Shown one piece after another: positions 45,962-54,719 of a stretch of 64,000 nucleotides of DNA (the first letter of the stretch is position 1; each line of letters opens with the position of its first letter). Both the position numbers and the translations under genes were made by a program. The stretch lies in contig JAVDCA010000017.1 in assembly GCA_030848545.1 (NCBI GenBank), positions 62,001-126,000 of the forward strand, in the 5' to 3' direction. The notes under the pieces were generated by a model. The model searched no databases. It saw only the letters and a list, made by a program, of their open reading frames with translations, and was not told the DNA's origin. The DNA comes from Astrobacterium formosum (GTDB lineage Bacteria > Pseudomonadota > Alphaproteobacteria > Rhizobiales > Xanthobacteraceae).

Positions 45962-47299
45962 TCACGCGGCGCGGTGAATCCAGTCGCGGCGGCGGGGGCG
46001 GCCGTAGACGGTCGCGAACACGTGCGCGACCTCGCGCTGCAGCCGCCGCAATTCCCGCTCCAGGCCCTTGAGATCGTCGGCCCCGGTGGCGGTTACCAGC
46101 GTCGCGGCGAGTTCTTGCGCCATCTGGCGCGGCTCGGTCTGCGCCGAGACTTTCTGGATCTGCGTCACCGCCCCGTAAAGCCGCAGCGCCTCGGCGATCA
46201 GCCGCGCATCGGCGGCCGAAAGGGCCTTGGCGCGCCGCAGTACCGAGATGGCGCGTGCGCAATCGTTGATGGGCTTGCGGGCGAATGCGGACGTGTTGGC
46301 GAGGATCAGGCCCTGGACGATGAAGTCGATGTCCATCAGTCCGCCCGCCACCTCCTTGAGGTCCCACACCCGGCGGCAGGCGCCATCCTCCTGCATCAGT
46401 TCGCGCGTGAAGGCGACATCCGGGCGCACGTCGCGGAGCGCCGTCGTGGCGACCACCGCCTGTCGCAGCGCCGCCTCGACCTCGGCGACGAAACCGGGAT
46501 CGCCCGCCACCACCCGGGCGCGGGTCAGTGCCATCGCCTCGAAGGCCAACGCCTCGGTGGCGAAATAGCCGGTGAGATCGGCGAGCCGCGTCGCGAGCGG
46601 CCCCTTCGAACCCCACGGGCGCAGGTCGACGTCGACGTCGAACATCGGACCGTGGCCGAAATCGCAGGCCAGCGCCGCAAACACGCGTTGCGCCAGATGA
46701 GCGTAGTACTGTGCCGCCGTGAGCCGCAGCCCGCCATCGCACACCGACGCCGGATCGTCGACTTCGTAGACGAACAGGAGATCGAGATCGGATGTGGCGG
46801 TCGCGTCGCGGCTGCCATACCTGCCGAGCGCCACCATGGCGTGGCGGCCACCCGGTACGCGCCCGTAGTGAGCGGCGAAATCCTGCTCGCAGGCGCGCAG
46901 CACCGCGGTGACGACCGCGTCGGCGAGCGTCGCGTAGATGCGGCCGGCGTCCGCTGCCGGCAGCCGGCCCAGCACCAGACCGGCGTCGACGAAACGCTTG
47001 CGGTCGCGATAGAGATCGTGGACTTGGCGCAGGAACGTGCCGAAGTCGCTGGCCGCGGCCTTGTCGAGGCCGCGCACGAAGTTGGCGTTGGCCGCATCGC
47101 CGAAACGGCGATCGAAGTGGTCGAGACGGCCCGTATGGCCCGCGAAGGCTTCGGCGACATGCGGCGCGAGGCGCGCCAGGATCGCGAGCGGCGCCTCCTT
47201 GCGGCGGCGGACGCGCTGCTCCGGCTCCTGAGCAGGTACGGTCACAACAGCGTCCGTGACCGAAACCAGTTTGATCCCCTTGGTCCCCGCACGCCCCAT
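45962..47299 (-). CDS. Half-length GlnE-like adenylyltransferase (AT module only)
   Basis: A 445-residue protein that aligns only with the C-terminal, adenylyl-transferring half of GlnE, the roughly 950-residue enzyme that adenylylates glutamine synthetase. The nucleotidyltransferase signature is intact: G162-S163 ... D171-L-D173 in GSRDATATSDLDLLF, and the third-acid region MFDVDVDLRPWG (D221-D225), followed by EAMALTRARVVAGD and WDLKEVAGGLMDIDFIVQG. The N-terminal adenylyl-removing half is absent; only about 360 bp separate this gene's start from the next gene, which lies on the other strand, so it is not a nearby broken piece. ATG 47299 has GGAG 9 bases before it; the frame opens at GTG 47383. 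A full GlnE is presumably elsewhere; the target here could be GS or another protein. Confidence 0.82.
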   Translation of the reverse strand: MGRAGTKGIKLVSVTDAVVTVPAQEPEQRVRRRKEAPLAILARLAPHVAEAFAGHTGRLDHFDRRFGDAANANFVRGLDKAAASDFGTFLRQVHDLYRDRKRFVDAGLVLGRLPAADAGRIYATLADAVVTAVLRACEQDFAAHYGRVPGGRHAMVALGRYGSRDATATSDLDLLFVYEVDDPASVCDGGLRLTAAQYYAHLAQRVFAALACDFGHGPMFDVDVDLRPWGSKGPLATRLADLTGYFATEALAFEAMALTRARVVAGDPGFVAEVEAALRQAVVATTALRDVRPDVAFTRELMQEDGACRRVWDLKEVAGGLMDIDFIVQGLILANTSAFARKPINDCARAISVLRRAKALSAADARLIAEALRLYGAVTQIQKVSAQTEPRQMAQELAATLVTATGADDLKGLERELRRLQREVAHVFATVYGRPRRRDWIHRAA

Positions 47300-47662
47300 C
47301 ACGCCACACTCCGCAACAACCGTCCGTCCGGCTTCGACGGCAGAATGGGGCGACGAAAGTAAAGAGCACCTGACCGCCACCACGCCACCCTGGCGTCGAT
47401 GCGGCTAACCTCAACGCGGTACTAACGCGCGCCGGCCGTGCCACATGGCCTAATACTATCCTAACGAGCGCCCACACCGCCGGCCGCCGGTTGCCGTCCG
47501 CACGGATCGCCCCCAGGTGTTGCGCCGCCGTGACACGGTGGTGTCCATTTACGATCTTTGCAGCTTTGGGATGAGCGCCCACCCGCCTCCGCGTATGCTC
47601 ATGGACGCGAAGAACGCGCGCGAAACGCGGCATATGAAACGCGGCACGGGGGCACGAGGGCA

Positions 47663-48172
47663 ATGCGCAGCATCCGTCTCATACCGGCGGCCGTCGCGGC
47701 CGTGTATCTCATCATGCCGGCGGCACCGACGGCGGCGCGCGAAGCAATCGCCTTCCAGGGCGGCTATTCGGCCGGCACCATCGTGGTGAAGACCTCCGAA
47801 CGCCGGCTCTATCTCGTGCTCGGCGACGGCCGGGCGCTGCGCTATCCGGTCGGTGTCGGCCGGGCCGGCAAATCCTGGGCGGGCACCACACAAATCGACG
47901 GCAAATACATCCGGCCGGCCTGGTCGCCGCCGGCGGAAATCAGGCGCGACAAGCCCTCGCTGCCCGAAGTCATCCCGGGCGGCAGCCCGCGCAATCCCAT
48001 GGGGGCTGCGGCAATGACGCTCGCCGGCGGCGAATACGCCATCCACGGCACCAACGTGCCGTCCTCCATCGGCGGCTTCGTGTCCTACGGCTGCATCCGC
48101 ATGTACAACGCCGACATCATGGATCTCTACGAACGCGTCGGCGTGGGGACGACCGTGGTCGTGACGCGGTAG
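47663..48172 (+). CDS. L,D-transpeptidase (YkuD domain)
   Basis: A 169-residue exported enzyme that forms or edits L,D-cross-links in peptidoglycan or attaches protein to it. N-terminal signal (MRSIRLIPAAVAAVYLIMPA). The YkuD domain covers nearly all of the mature protein; the active site is H128 in AIHGTN and nucleophile C144 in SYGCIRM. TIVVKTSERRLYLVLG and PVGVGRAGKSWAG are family hallmarks. ATG 47663 follows GAGGG closely. Monocistronic. Confidence 0.93.
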   Translation: MRSIRLIPAAVAAVYLIMPAAPTAAREAIAFQGGYSAGTIVVKTSERRLYLVLGDGRALRYPVGVGRAGKSWAGTTQIDGKYIRPAWSPPAEIRRDKPSLPEVIPGGSPRNPMGAAAMTLAGGEYAIHGTNVPSSIGGFVSYGCIRMYNADIMDLYERVGVGTTVVVTR

Positions 48173-48197
48173 ACGGAGCGGAATCTCCCCCTGCACC

Positions 48198-48280
48198 GTC
48201 AGGGCCGGGCTTGTCCCGGCCATCCACGTATTCGTTGCGGCAAGCAAGGCGTGGATGCCCGGCACAAGGCCGGGCATGAC
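48198..48280. repeat. Palindromic repeat family D
   Basis: Left arm GGGCCGGGCTTGTCCCGGCC followed by ATCCACG and right arm CGTGGATGCCCGGCACAAGG followed by CCGGGCATGAC are imperfect inverted copies around about 20 bp. It lies between the convergent L,D-transpeptidase and cydX genes. A common type in Bradyrhizobium-like genomes, seen once here. Confidence 0.8.
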
Positions 48281-48311
48281 GAAGGAGGCGTTTGTCTCCC
48301 TAGACGACGGT

Positions 48312-48419
48312 CTACTGCTCGATCGTCTCGTCCGGCAGATACTGTTCGTGCCAGAGCGCGTTCAGGATGCCGCAGCCGCAGGCGAAGCCCACGCCGAGAA
48401 CCCAGGTGAAGTACCACAT
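48312..48419 (-). CDS. cydX: CydX, small subunit of cytochrome bd oxidase
   Basis: A 35-residue single-helix protein, MWYFTWVLGVGFACGCGILN followed by ALWHEQYLPDETIEQ. The MWYFTWVLG start and the helix are characteristic of CydX/YbgT, which stabilises the cytochrome bd oxidase. It starts 10 bp after the cydB stop as the last gene of the operon. Confidence 0.93.
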   Translation of the reverse strand: MWYFTWVLGVGFACGCGILNALWHEQYLPDETIEQ

Positions 48420-48429
48420 GGCGTGACCC

Positions 48430-49581
48430 TCAATAGAAGTTGCCGGACTTGGTTTCGATCTGCCGCGCCGTCACGGCGCCGCGCAGCACGCGGAAGACGA
48501 ACGACGTGTAGGCGAGCACGATGGGCAGGAAGATCAGCGTGCAGATCAGCATCACGAACAGAGTGAGCCGGCTCGACGAGGCGTCCCACACCGTCAGGCT
48601 GGCATTGGGCATGAGGCTCGACGGCATCAGGAACGGGAACAGGCTCACGCCCGCCGTCGCGATGATGCCGAAGATGCCGACGGCGCTCATCACGAAGGAC
48701 AGGCCGGCCTTGCCCGCCTTCACGAAGGCGAGCGCGGCGAGCGGACCCGCGATGCCGAGCACAGGCGCGAGCATCATCCAGGGATAGGCCTTGTAGTTGG
48801 CGATCCACTGGCCGGGAGCACGCACGACCGTCTTGAGCAGCGGATTGGACGGACCATCGGTCGCGGCCGCAACCGTGATGGCATAGCCATCGAGAACGAA
48901 CGCGACCCAGACACCGGCGAGGCAGAACAGCGCCACGGTGACGAGCGCGCCGAGGCGCGCATAGGCGACCGCGCGCTCCTTGACGGGACCCGACGCCTTG
49001 ACGGTCAGGTAGATGGCGCCGTGGGTGGTCAGCATGGCGGCAGACACGAGGCCGCACAGCAGGCCGAACGGATTGAGGAGTTCGAACAGGCCCGAGCCCT
49101 CGTAGACGATGCGCAGATTGTCGTCGATGCGGAACGGCACGCCCAGGAACAGATTGCCGACCGCGACCCCGAACACGAGGGACGGAACGATGCCGCCCGC
49201 CGTCAGCGTATAGTCCCAGAAGCCGCGCCAGCGCGGATCGGCGACCTTGTTGCGGAACTCGAACCCGACCGGGCGCAGGATCAGGGTCACCAGCACCAGG
49301 AACATGGCGATGTAGAAGCCCGAGAACGAGGCGGCGTAGATGAGCGGCCAGGCGGCGAAGATGGCGCCGCCGCCGGTGATCAGCCAGACCTGGTTGCCGT
49401 CCCATACCGGACCGATGGTGTTGATGGCGACGCGGCGCTCGATGTCGTTTCGCGCCACATAGGGCAGGAGCGCGGCGACGCCGAGGTCGAAGCCGTCCAT
49501 GATGGCGAAGCCGATCAGCAACACGCCGAGAAACAGCCACCAGATCAGGCGCAGGATTTCATAGTCGACCGGAATGGACAT
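48430..49581 (-). CDS. cydB: Cytochrome bd quinol oxidase subunit II
   Basis: A 383-residue polytopic subunit of the high-affinity bd oxidase. IWWLFLGVLLIGFAIMDGFD near the N terminus and GPVWDGNQVWLITGGGAIFAAWP are diagnostic for CydB. GAGGTG lies 5 bases before ATG 49581. The spacing to cydA is 8 bp, to cydX 10 bp. Complete, usual length. Confidence 0.97.
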   Translation of the reverse strand: MSIPVDYEILRLIWWLFLGVLLIGFAIMDGFDLGVAALLPYVARNDIERRVAINTIGPVWDGNQVWLITGGGAIFAAWPLIYAASFSGFYIAMFLVLVTLILRPVGFEFRNKVADPRWRGFWDYTLTAGGIVPSLVFGVAVGNLFLGVPFRIDDNLRIVYEGSGLFELLNPFGLLCGLVSAAMLTTHGAIYLTVKASGPVKERAVAYARLGALVTVALFCLAGVWVAFVLDGYAITVAAATDGPSNPLLKTVVRAPGQWIANYKAYPWMMLAPVLGIAGPLAALAFVKAGKAGLSFVMSAVGIFGIIATAGVSLFPFLMPSSLMPNASLTVWDASSSRLTLFVMLICTLIFLPIVLAYTSFVFRVLRGAVTARQIETKSGNFY

Positions 49582-49589
49582 GGTTCACC

Positions 49590-51155
49590 TCACTCGGCCG
49601 GAACGGCGGCGGGTTTTGCGGATGCGCCCACGAGGCCGAGCGCGACGGCCGGACCCATGAGGATGTATTTGCGCATCAGTATGACTTCGACGACGAGCAT
49701 CGCCGAATAGAAGGCGACGAAGCCCGTCAACGTGAATACCACCTGGCCGGCGGAAAGCGACGACACGCCCAGGAAGGTCGGCAGAATGCCGTCGATCGCC
49801 CACGGCTGGCGGCCGTATTCGGCCACGTACCAGCCCATCTCGACGGCGATCCACGGCAGCGGCATCGACACCAGCATGAGCTTGAGGAGCCAGGTCCTCG
49901 AGAAGTCGCGACGGGACGCGTACCAGAACACGGTGCCGGTGAGGGCGATGAAGAAGAAGCCGAGACCGACCATGATCCGGAAGGTCCAGAACAGCGGCGC
50001 GACGTTCGGCACCGTGTCGTTCGCCGCCTTCTTGATGGTCGCCGCATCGGCGGTGCGCGGATCGTCCACATAGCGCTTGAGCAGGAGCGCATGGCCGAGA
50101 TCGCCGCCGCGGAGCTCGAGCTCCTTGCGGGCCGCCATATCGCCGCGGTTCTTCTTGAGCTTTTCCAGCGCGTCGTAGGCGAGCAGCCCATTCTTGATGC
50201 GCATCTCGGCGCGGATGACGAGGTCGTCGATGCCATCGAGCTTGCCGGAGAAGGAGCGCGTCGAGATCAGCCCGAGCAGCCACGGGATCTTGACCTCGTA
50301 GTGGACCTCACGCTTGTCCTGATCGGGAATGCCGATGACGGTCAACCCTGCCGGCGCCGGCTCGGTCTTCCACATCGCCTCCATGGCGGCAAGCTTCATC
50401 TTCTGGTTTTCGGAGACCGTGTAACCACTCTCGTCGCCGAGCACGACGACGCAGATGGAAGATGCAAGGCCGAACGCCGACGCGACGATAATGGATCGGG
50501 TCGCGAACGCCTTGTAGCGGCCGGAGAGGAGGTAGAAAGCCGAGATGGAGAGGACGAAGATCGTCCCGGTGACGTAACCGGCGCCGACCGTGTGCACGAA
50601 CTTGGCCTGCGCGACCGGATTGAACAGGAGTTCCCAGAACGAAGTGAGCTCCATCCGCATGGTGTCGGGATTGAAGACGGCGCCGATCGGATTCTGCATC
50701 CACCCGTTGGCGATCAGGATCCACAGGGCCGACAGGTTGGAGCCGATGGCGACCAGCCAGGTGACGCTCAGATGGCCGAGCTTCGACATCCGGTTCCAGC
50801 CGAAGAAGAACAGGCCCACGAAGGTCGATTCGAGGAAGAACGCCATCAGGCCCTCGATGGCGAGCGGCGCCCCGAAGATGTCGCCCACATAGTGCGAGTA
50901 GTAGGCCCAGTTGGTGCCGAACTGGAACTCCATGGTGATGCCGGTCGCGACCCCCATGGCGAAATTGATGCCGAACAGCTTGCCCCAGAACTGGGTCATG
51001 TCGCGCCAGATCTCGCGGCCGGTCATCACATAGACGCTCTCCATGATGGCGAGCAGGAAGGACAGGCCGAGCGTGAGCGGCACGAACAGGAAGTGATAGA
51101 ACGCCGTCATGGCGAACTGCAGTCTCGCCAGGGCCACGGGATCGAAATCCAACAT
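49590..51155 (-). CDS. cydA: Cytochrome bd quinol oxidase subunit I
   Basis: A 521-residue heme-carrying subunit that oxidises quinol and reduces O2. H21 in FYHFLFVPLTLG corresponds to the heme b595 ligand, the heme d/b558 histidine is in KFVHTVGAGYVTG, and the GRQPW motif lies in EMGWYVAEYGRQPWAI with the b558 methionine. The quinol-binding loop between helices VI and VII is of the long type (KTEPAPAGLTVIGIPDQDKREVHYE), matching E. coli length (522). First of cydA-cydB-cydX, with a small ORF and an FNR-like box further upstream. Confidence 0.97.
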   Translation of the reverse strand: MLDFDPVALARLQFAMTAFYHFLFVPLTLGLSFLLAIMESVYVMTGREIWRDMTQFWGKLFGINFAMGVATGITMEFQFGTNWAYYSHYVGDIFGAPLAIEGLMAFFLESTFVGLFFFGWNRMSKLGHLSVTWLVAIGSNLSALWILIANGWMQNPIGAVFNPDTMRMELTSFWELLFNPVAQAKFVHTVGAGYVTGTIFVLSISAFYLLSGRYKAFATRSIIVASAFGLASSICVVVLGDESGYTVSENQKMKLAAMEAMWKTEPAPAGLTVIGIPDQDKREVHYEVKIPWLLGLISTRSFSGKLDGIDDLVIRAEMRIKNGLLAYDALEKLKKNRGDMAARKELELRGGDLGHALLLKRYVDDPRTADAATIKKAANDTVPNVAPLFWTFRIMVGLGFFFIALTGTVFWYASRRDFSRTWLLKLMLVSMPLPWIAVEMGWYVAEYGRQPWAIDGILPTFLGVSSLSAGQVVFTLTGFVAFYSAMLVVEVILMRKYILMGPAVALGLVGASAKPAAVPAE

Positions 51156-51197
51156 CGAATCGTCCTTTCATTCCGCGGCACGGTCGTCCGCGGCCGA

Positions 51198-51482
51198 TCA
51201 GCCGCCGGCTGTCCGCGCCGTCCTCGGGAACTCGGGTGCCTTCGACAGGGTCGGAGGGGAAATGGCATCGACGGCTTGCGCCGTGCGGGACGGACCGAGG
51301 ACGCGGTCCATGACCGTATCGTCGACCACCGGACGGGCATCGCCGGAGAACCAGAAGACCTTCATCGACATGACGACCACGCGCTTGACGGCAAGCGCGA
51401 CGGGGTTCGCCTCGGCGAGCGGCGGGCGCGGCCACAGACCGGCGCTGATGAAATCGGCGAGCGACGACAGGATCGCCTTCAT
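51198..51482 (-). CDS. Small ORF upstream of cydA, function unknown
   Basis: A 94-residue frame starting MKAILSSLADFISAGLWPRP and containing ANPVALAVKRVVVMSMKVFWFSGDARP. It ends 42 bp before cydA and starts 139 bp after an FNR-like box, so it would be the first gene of the cyd transcript. It has one weakly hydrophobic amphipathic stretch and no recognised domain. It is in the same frame as a much longer run of open frame that is clearly chance, so only the part from ATG 51482 is proposed. Could be a leader or a CydX-like accessory, or not a gene. Confidence 0.42.
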   Translation of the reverse strand: MKAILSSLADFISAGLWPRPPLAEANPVALAVKRVVVMSMKVFWFSGDARPVVDDTVMDRVLGPSRTAQAVDAISPPTLSKAPEFPRTARTAGG

Positions 51483-51620
51483 CACCCGAATTCCGTCCCG
51501 GTAACCGTGTGCGAGAATTGGCACACGGTCGTTCGTGATCGTGCGCGCCGGGCGGCCCGCATCGGCGCGAATCCACGCCCGACGGCGTAACGATTGTCGG
51601 GTCCGGTTCGGGCCACGATC

Positions 51621-51634
51621 CTGATCTGAATCAA
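51621..51634. promoter_or_regulatory. FNR/FixK-like box upstream of the cyd operon
   Basis: CTGATCTGAATCAA matches TTGAT-N4-ATCAA at nine of the ten defined positions. It lies 139 bp upstream of the small ORF and 466 bp upstream of cydA, on the side expected for their promoter. bd oxidase genes are widely under FNR/Anr-type control. Confidence 0.6.
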
Positions 51635-51745
51635 ATTCCGTCCGGATTGTCGGGCGGCGGCGTTGCGCAACGAAACCACAGCCACGCGATGGGCTGCGGT
51701 CCGCGACGCCTCGTCCCCAAGCCAGTCCGGACGGATCCCACATGG

Positions 51746-52468
51746 TCAGAACCGGTAGGTGACGCCGCCGGCGATCAGCCACGGATCGAGATTGACCTTG
51801 CCGGTGACCGGAACGGCGCCGTTGAGAGTGCCGTCCCAGCTCGGGCGCAGCCACAGCTTCTTGACGTCCAGGTTCACGCCCCAGTGCCTGTCGAGCATGT
51901 AGTCGAAGCCGATCTGCGCCACCGGCGCGGCGGTGTCGTGTAGATGGCTGTCGGTGATGAAATTGCCGGCCCCGTTGGGAACGTTCCCGGCCGACTGGCT
52001 GAAGAACCAAGTGTAGTTCACGCCGGCACCGATATAGGGCTTGAAGGCGCCGAAATTGGTGAAGTGGTACTGCAGGGTCAGGGTCGGCGGCAGCAGCCAT
52101 GCCTTGCCGACATCGAGACCGTCGGTAGCCGCGACGCCCGTCCCGGTCACGTGATGCCGGGTAACGCCGAGGATGACTTCGGCGGCAATATTGGGCGTGA
52201 AGTAATAGGTGATGTCGAGTTCGGGCACGACGGCGTCCGAAGTGGCGAGGCCGGAGCCCGGAACCTGATCCACATGACCGGAATCGCGCGTGACGACGCC
52301 CAGCGCCCGTACACGAATCTGCCAGGGGCTGAAGGAGTCGACTGCCGGCGCCTTGTAGACCGGCTTGGCTCCCATATCCGCCGCCATGGCCGGCACGCAA
52401 ACCGCCGTCGCGGCCACCGCAGCAGAGGCCAGCAACGCCCGAACCACCATCCCGTGATACCCGTTCAT
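51746..52468 (-). CDS. ompW: OmpW family outer-membrane protein
   Basis: A 240-residue eight-stranded beta-barrel porin. Signal peptide MNGYHGMVVRALLASAAVAATAVCVPAMAA is followed by the OmpW pattern: WQIRVRALGVV, DITYYFTPNIAAEVILGVTRHHV, LLPPTLTLQYHFTNFGAFKPYIGAGVNYTWF, and the terminal aromatic GGVTYRF. OmpW forms a narrow hydrophobic channel. A perfect FNR box lies 71 bp upstream; ompW is FNR-controlled in E. coli. Divergent from the Irr-like regulator. Confidence 0.94.
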   Translation of the reverse strand: MNGYHGMVVRALLASAAVAATAVCVPAMAADMGAKPVYKAPAVDSFSPWQIRVRALGVVTRDSGHVDQVPGSGLATSDAVVPELDITYYFTPNIAAEVILGVTRHHVTGTGVAATDGLDVGKAWLLPPTLTLQYHFTNFGAFKPYIGAGVNYTWFFSQSAGNVPNGAGNFITDSHLHDTAAPVAQIGFDYMLDRHWGVNLDVKKLWLRPSWDGTLNGAVPVTGKVNLDPWLIAGGVTYRF

Positions 52469-52539
52469 GCCCCAACCCCTGGTTCTAAAAGGGAAATGTA
52501 CTCGCGGTGGAACCGTAGCCAGGAGGTATGTTTTGCATT

Positions 52540-52553
52540 TTGATCCAGATCAA
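52540..52553. promoter_or_regulatory. Perfect FNR/FixK box upstream of ompW
   Basis: TTGATCCAGATCAA is an exact match to TTGAT-N4-ATCAA. Its centre lies about 78 bp before the ompW start codon, so a class II promoter would begin near 52505. It lies in the AT-rich part of the ompW - irr divergent gap. Confidence 0.82.
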
Positions 52554-52586
52554 AACTGCGTCTCAATCTTTTCACTGTTATAAACG

Positions 52587-52601
52587 TTAGACATGATCTA
52601 A
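52587..52601. promoter_or_regulatory. Candidate Fur/Irr-family operator in the ompW - irr gap
   Basis: TTAGA-CATGA-TCTAA is a perfect 5-5-5 inverted repeat and resembles the Irr-box (iron control element) half-sites TTAGAA/TTCTAA. It lies 202 bp upstream of the Fur-family gene and 33 bp beyond the FNR box of ompW. It could mediate autoregulation or iron control of ompW. Not an exact consensus match. Confidence 0.45.
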
Positions 52602-52803
52602 TTTGGTCTGCTTGTATAAACGCATCCCGAAGCGCGATAATGGTACGGATGAGGTCCCGGTACGGCCGGCAACGGAAATTTCGTCGGAGAGGGCCGAGTA
52701 TCTGGCCTTCACGACTTGAGCCCCGTAAGCGGGGAGCGGCAACGGCGCCGCAGTTTCGACAATCAGGCGGACGACAACGACGTCGATCAGGGTCGCGACC
52801 ACG

Positions 52804-53283
52804 ATGACCGAACTGACTGAAAAGCCCGAGCCGGCCGCCGACATGAGCGGCGTCTATGAGACTTTTGGGAAGGTCTTCGGCGGATCGGATCTGGACGAAC
52901 GGCTGCGCCGCGCCGGCGTCGCCTTGACCTTGCAGCGCATGGCCGTCGCCCATGTGATGATGGCAACGCCGTCCCATCTCACTGCCGACGAAGTGTTGAC
53001 GCGGGTGCGCGGCATCATGCCGGAAATATCCCGCGCGACCGTCTACAACACCCTGAAGCTGTTCAAGGACAAGGGTCTCGTGCGCGAGATCATCGTCAAC
53101 ACCGACCAGGTCGTGTTCGATTCCACCATCGCGCCGCATCACCACTTCTACGACGTCGATACCGGCAAGGTGACCGACGTGCCGGCGGGTGAGCTCGCAG
53201 TGACAGGATCCCCCAACCTGCCGCCCGAGCTGGAAGTCGAAAGCATCGAGCTTGTCGTGCGCGTCCGCCGCCGCAAGGCGTGA
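52804..53283 (+). CDS. Fur family regulator, Irr-like
   Basis: A 159-residue protein with the Fur fold: winged-helix domain (LRRAGVALTLQRMAVAHVMM ... ISRATVYNTLKLFKDKGLVRE) and a metal/heme region with three consecutive histidines in APHHHFYDVDTG, as in Irr, the heme-responsive iron regulator of rhizobia. It lacks the cysteine pairs of zinc-structural Fur and the N-terminal heme-regulatory GCPWHD motif of B. japonicum Irr, so it is closer to the other alphaproteobacterial Irr group. ATG 52804 lacks a strong ribosome site; ATG 52843 is possible. Convergent with the DUF1674 gene. Confidence 0.88.
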   Translation: MTELTEKPEPAADMSGVYETFGKVFGGSDLDERLRRAGVALTLQRMAVAHVMMATPSHLTADEVLTRVRGIMPEISRATVYNTLKLFKDKGLVREIIVNTDQVVFDSTIAPHHHFYDVDTGKVTDVPAGELAVTGSPNLPPELEVESIELVVRVRRRKA

Positions 53284-53300
53284 CGGCCGCGCCCCGCACT

Positions 53301-53549
53301 TCAGAAGTCGCTCGCCAGGCCCTTCACTTCCCAGTCGCCATAGCGGACCGGCTCTGGTCCCTTGCGGCCGAACTGCTCTTTCGCCATGGCGGCCGCCTGG
53401 TCGTCGATCCCGGCGCGCCGCGCGGCCGCCTCCGCGAGCGCCCGCTGTGCCGCCGGCGACAGCGGGCGGGGTTCTTTTTGCGCGGTAAACTCCTGATTCG
53501 ATTGAGAATCAGAAGCAGCCGGTCGGGACGGGCGCGATGCTGTCGTCAT
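53301..53549 (-). CDS. DUF1674 protein (SdhAF4-like)
   Basis: An 82-residue protein whose C-terminal half, LSPAAQRALAEAAARR and GRKGPEPVRYGDWEVKGLASDF, is the DUF1674 motif. The family includes the mitochondrial succinate dehydrogenase assembly factor SDHAF4. The N-terminal 30 residues are low-complexity. ATG 53549 is chosen as the first methionine downstream of unrelated sequence. Placed beside htpX and the rsmB-purH region, as in many Hyphomicrobiales. Confidence 0.88.
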   Translation of the reverse strand: MTTASRPSRPAASDSQSNQEFTAQKEPRPLSPAAQRALAEAAARRAGIDDQAAAMAKEQFGRKGPEPVRYGDWEVKGLASDF

Positions 53550-53765
53550 GGTCGCCACTGTGCCCCGACCGAGCCTTTCGTCAAGTCCTTCGCGGCAATC
53601 CTCGGCGCCGGCGCGGCGCGGCGTCGCGGCGACGTCATCTTGCAGCTGCGTTCGGGCATTCCGACATGTCGGTCGACCCACATTATGATGGGTGCGACTA
53701 AGGCCAGCTCTTGGAGCCCCCAGCGGCTCGCGAGGCGCTGACTTTCGCGCCCACGGAGGAGATCG

Positions 53766-54719
53766 ATGAACTATCTGCGGACGGCGATCCTGCTGGCGGG
53801 CCTCACCGGCCTGTTCATGGGAGTCGGCTTCCTGATTGGCGGCCAGAGCGGCGCCATGATCGCACTTCTGGTGGCGGCCGCCATGAACGTATTCGCGTAC
53901 TGGAACTCGGATCGCATGGTTTTGTCCATGCACGGCGCCCAGGAGGTGGATGCCCGCACCGCTCCCGATCTCTTTCGCATGGTGCAGCAGCTCGCCGGCC
54001 GCGCCAGCCTGCCCATGCCGCGCGTCTACCTCATGGACAATCCGCAGCCCAACGCGTTCGCGACCGGTCGCAATCCGCAAAATGCCGCCGTCGCGGTGAC
54101 GACCGGGCTCCTCAACCAGCTTTCGCGCGAGGAAGTCGCGGGCGTCGTCGCCCACGAACTCGCTCACATCAAGAACTACGACACCCTCACCATGACGGTC
54201 ACGGCGACCATCGCGGGCGCGATTTCCATGCTGGCGCAGTTCGGCCTGTTCTTCGGCGGCAACCGCGACAACAACAACGGCTTCGGCATCATCGGCACGC
54301 TCGCCATGGTGATCCTCGCCCCCATCGCCGCCATGATCGTCCAGATGGCCATCAGCCGCTCGCGCGAATATGCCGCCGACGAAATGGGCGGCCGTATCGT
54401 CGGCGACCCCATGTGGCTCGCCTCGGCGCTGGCGCGCATCGACAACGCCGCCCATGCGGTCCCCAACGTGGCGGCCGAGCACAATCCGGCGACCGCGCAC
54501 ATGTTCATCATCAATCCGCTGTCCGGGGCGCGCATGGACAACCTATTCTCGACCCATCCGTCGACCCAGAACCGCATCGCCGCCTTGCAGGAACTCGCCC
54601 GCCAGACGGGGACCGGCGGCGGTCTGCGAGCCCCGGCGGCGCCGCGCCGCCCCGCCCCCCATGGTCCCTGGGGAGGGGCCGCGGGTGGAACGGATTCGCG
54701 CCGCGGTCCATGGGGGTGA
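53766..54719 (+). CDS. htpX: Zinc protease HtpX
   Basis: A 317-residue membrane-bound M48 metalloprotease for quality control of inner-membrane proteins. Two N-terminal helices ([20 protein letters not shown] and [17 protein letters not shown]), the zinc site H130-E131-L-A-H134, two more hydrophobic segments, and the third ligand region [11 protein letters not shown]. The C-terminal tail is Pro/Gly/Arg-rich. GGAGGAG lies directly upstream of ATG 53766. Heat-shock control is usual for the family, but no sigma-32 promoter is clear. Confidence 0.95.
   Translation: MNYLRTAILLAGLTGLFMGVGFLIGGQSGAMIALLVAAAMNVFAYWNSDRMVLSMHGAQEVDARTAPDLFRMVQQLAGRASLPMPRVYLMDNPQPNAFATGRNPQNAAVAVTTGLLNQLSREEVAGVVAHELAHIKNYDTLTMTVTATIAGAISMLAQFGLFFGGNRDNNNGFGIIGTLAMVILAPIAAMIVQMAISRSREYAADEMGGRIVGDPMWLASALARIDNAAHAVPNVAAEHNPATAHMFIINPLSGARMDNLFSTHPSTQNRIAALQELARQTGTGGGLRAPAAPRRPAPHGPWGGAAGGTDSRRGPWG

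Noticed and set aside
45828-47663. A 611-codon frame overlapping the glnE-like gene on the same strand
   Set aside because: Different frame, Arg/Gly/Ala-rich shadow; it holds no trace of the missing GlnE adenylyl-removing domain.
51483-52475. Long minus-strand frame running through ompW into the small cyd ORF
   Set aside because: It overlaps ompW in a different frame, and ompW has a clear signal peptide and barrel pattern; only the last 94 codons could be a separate gene.
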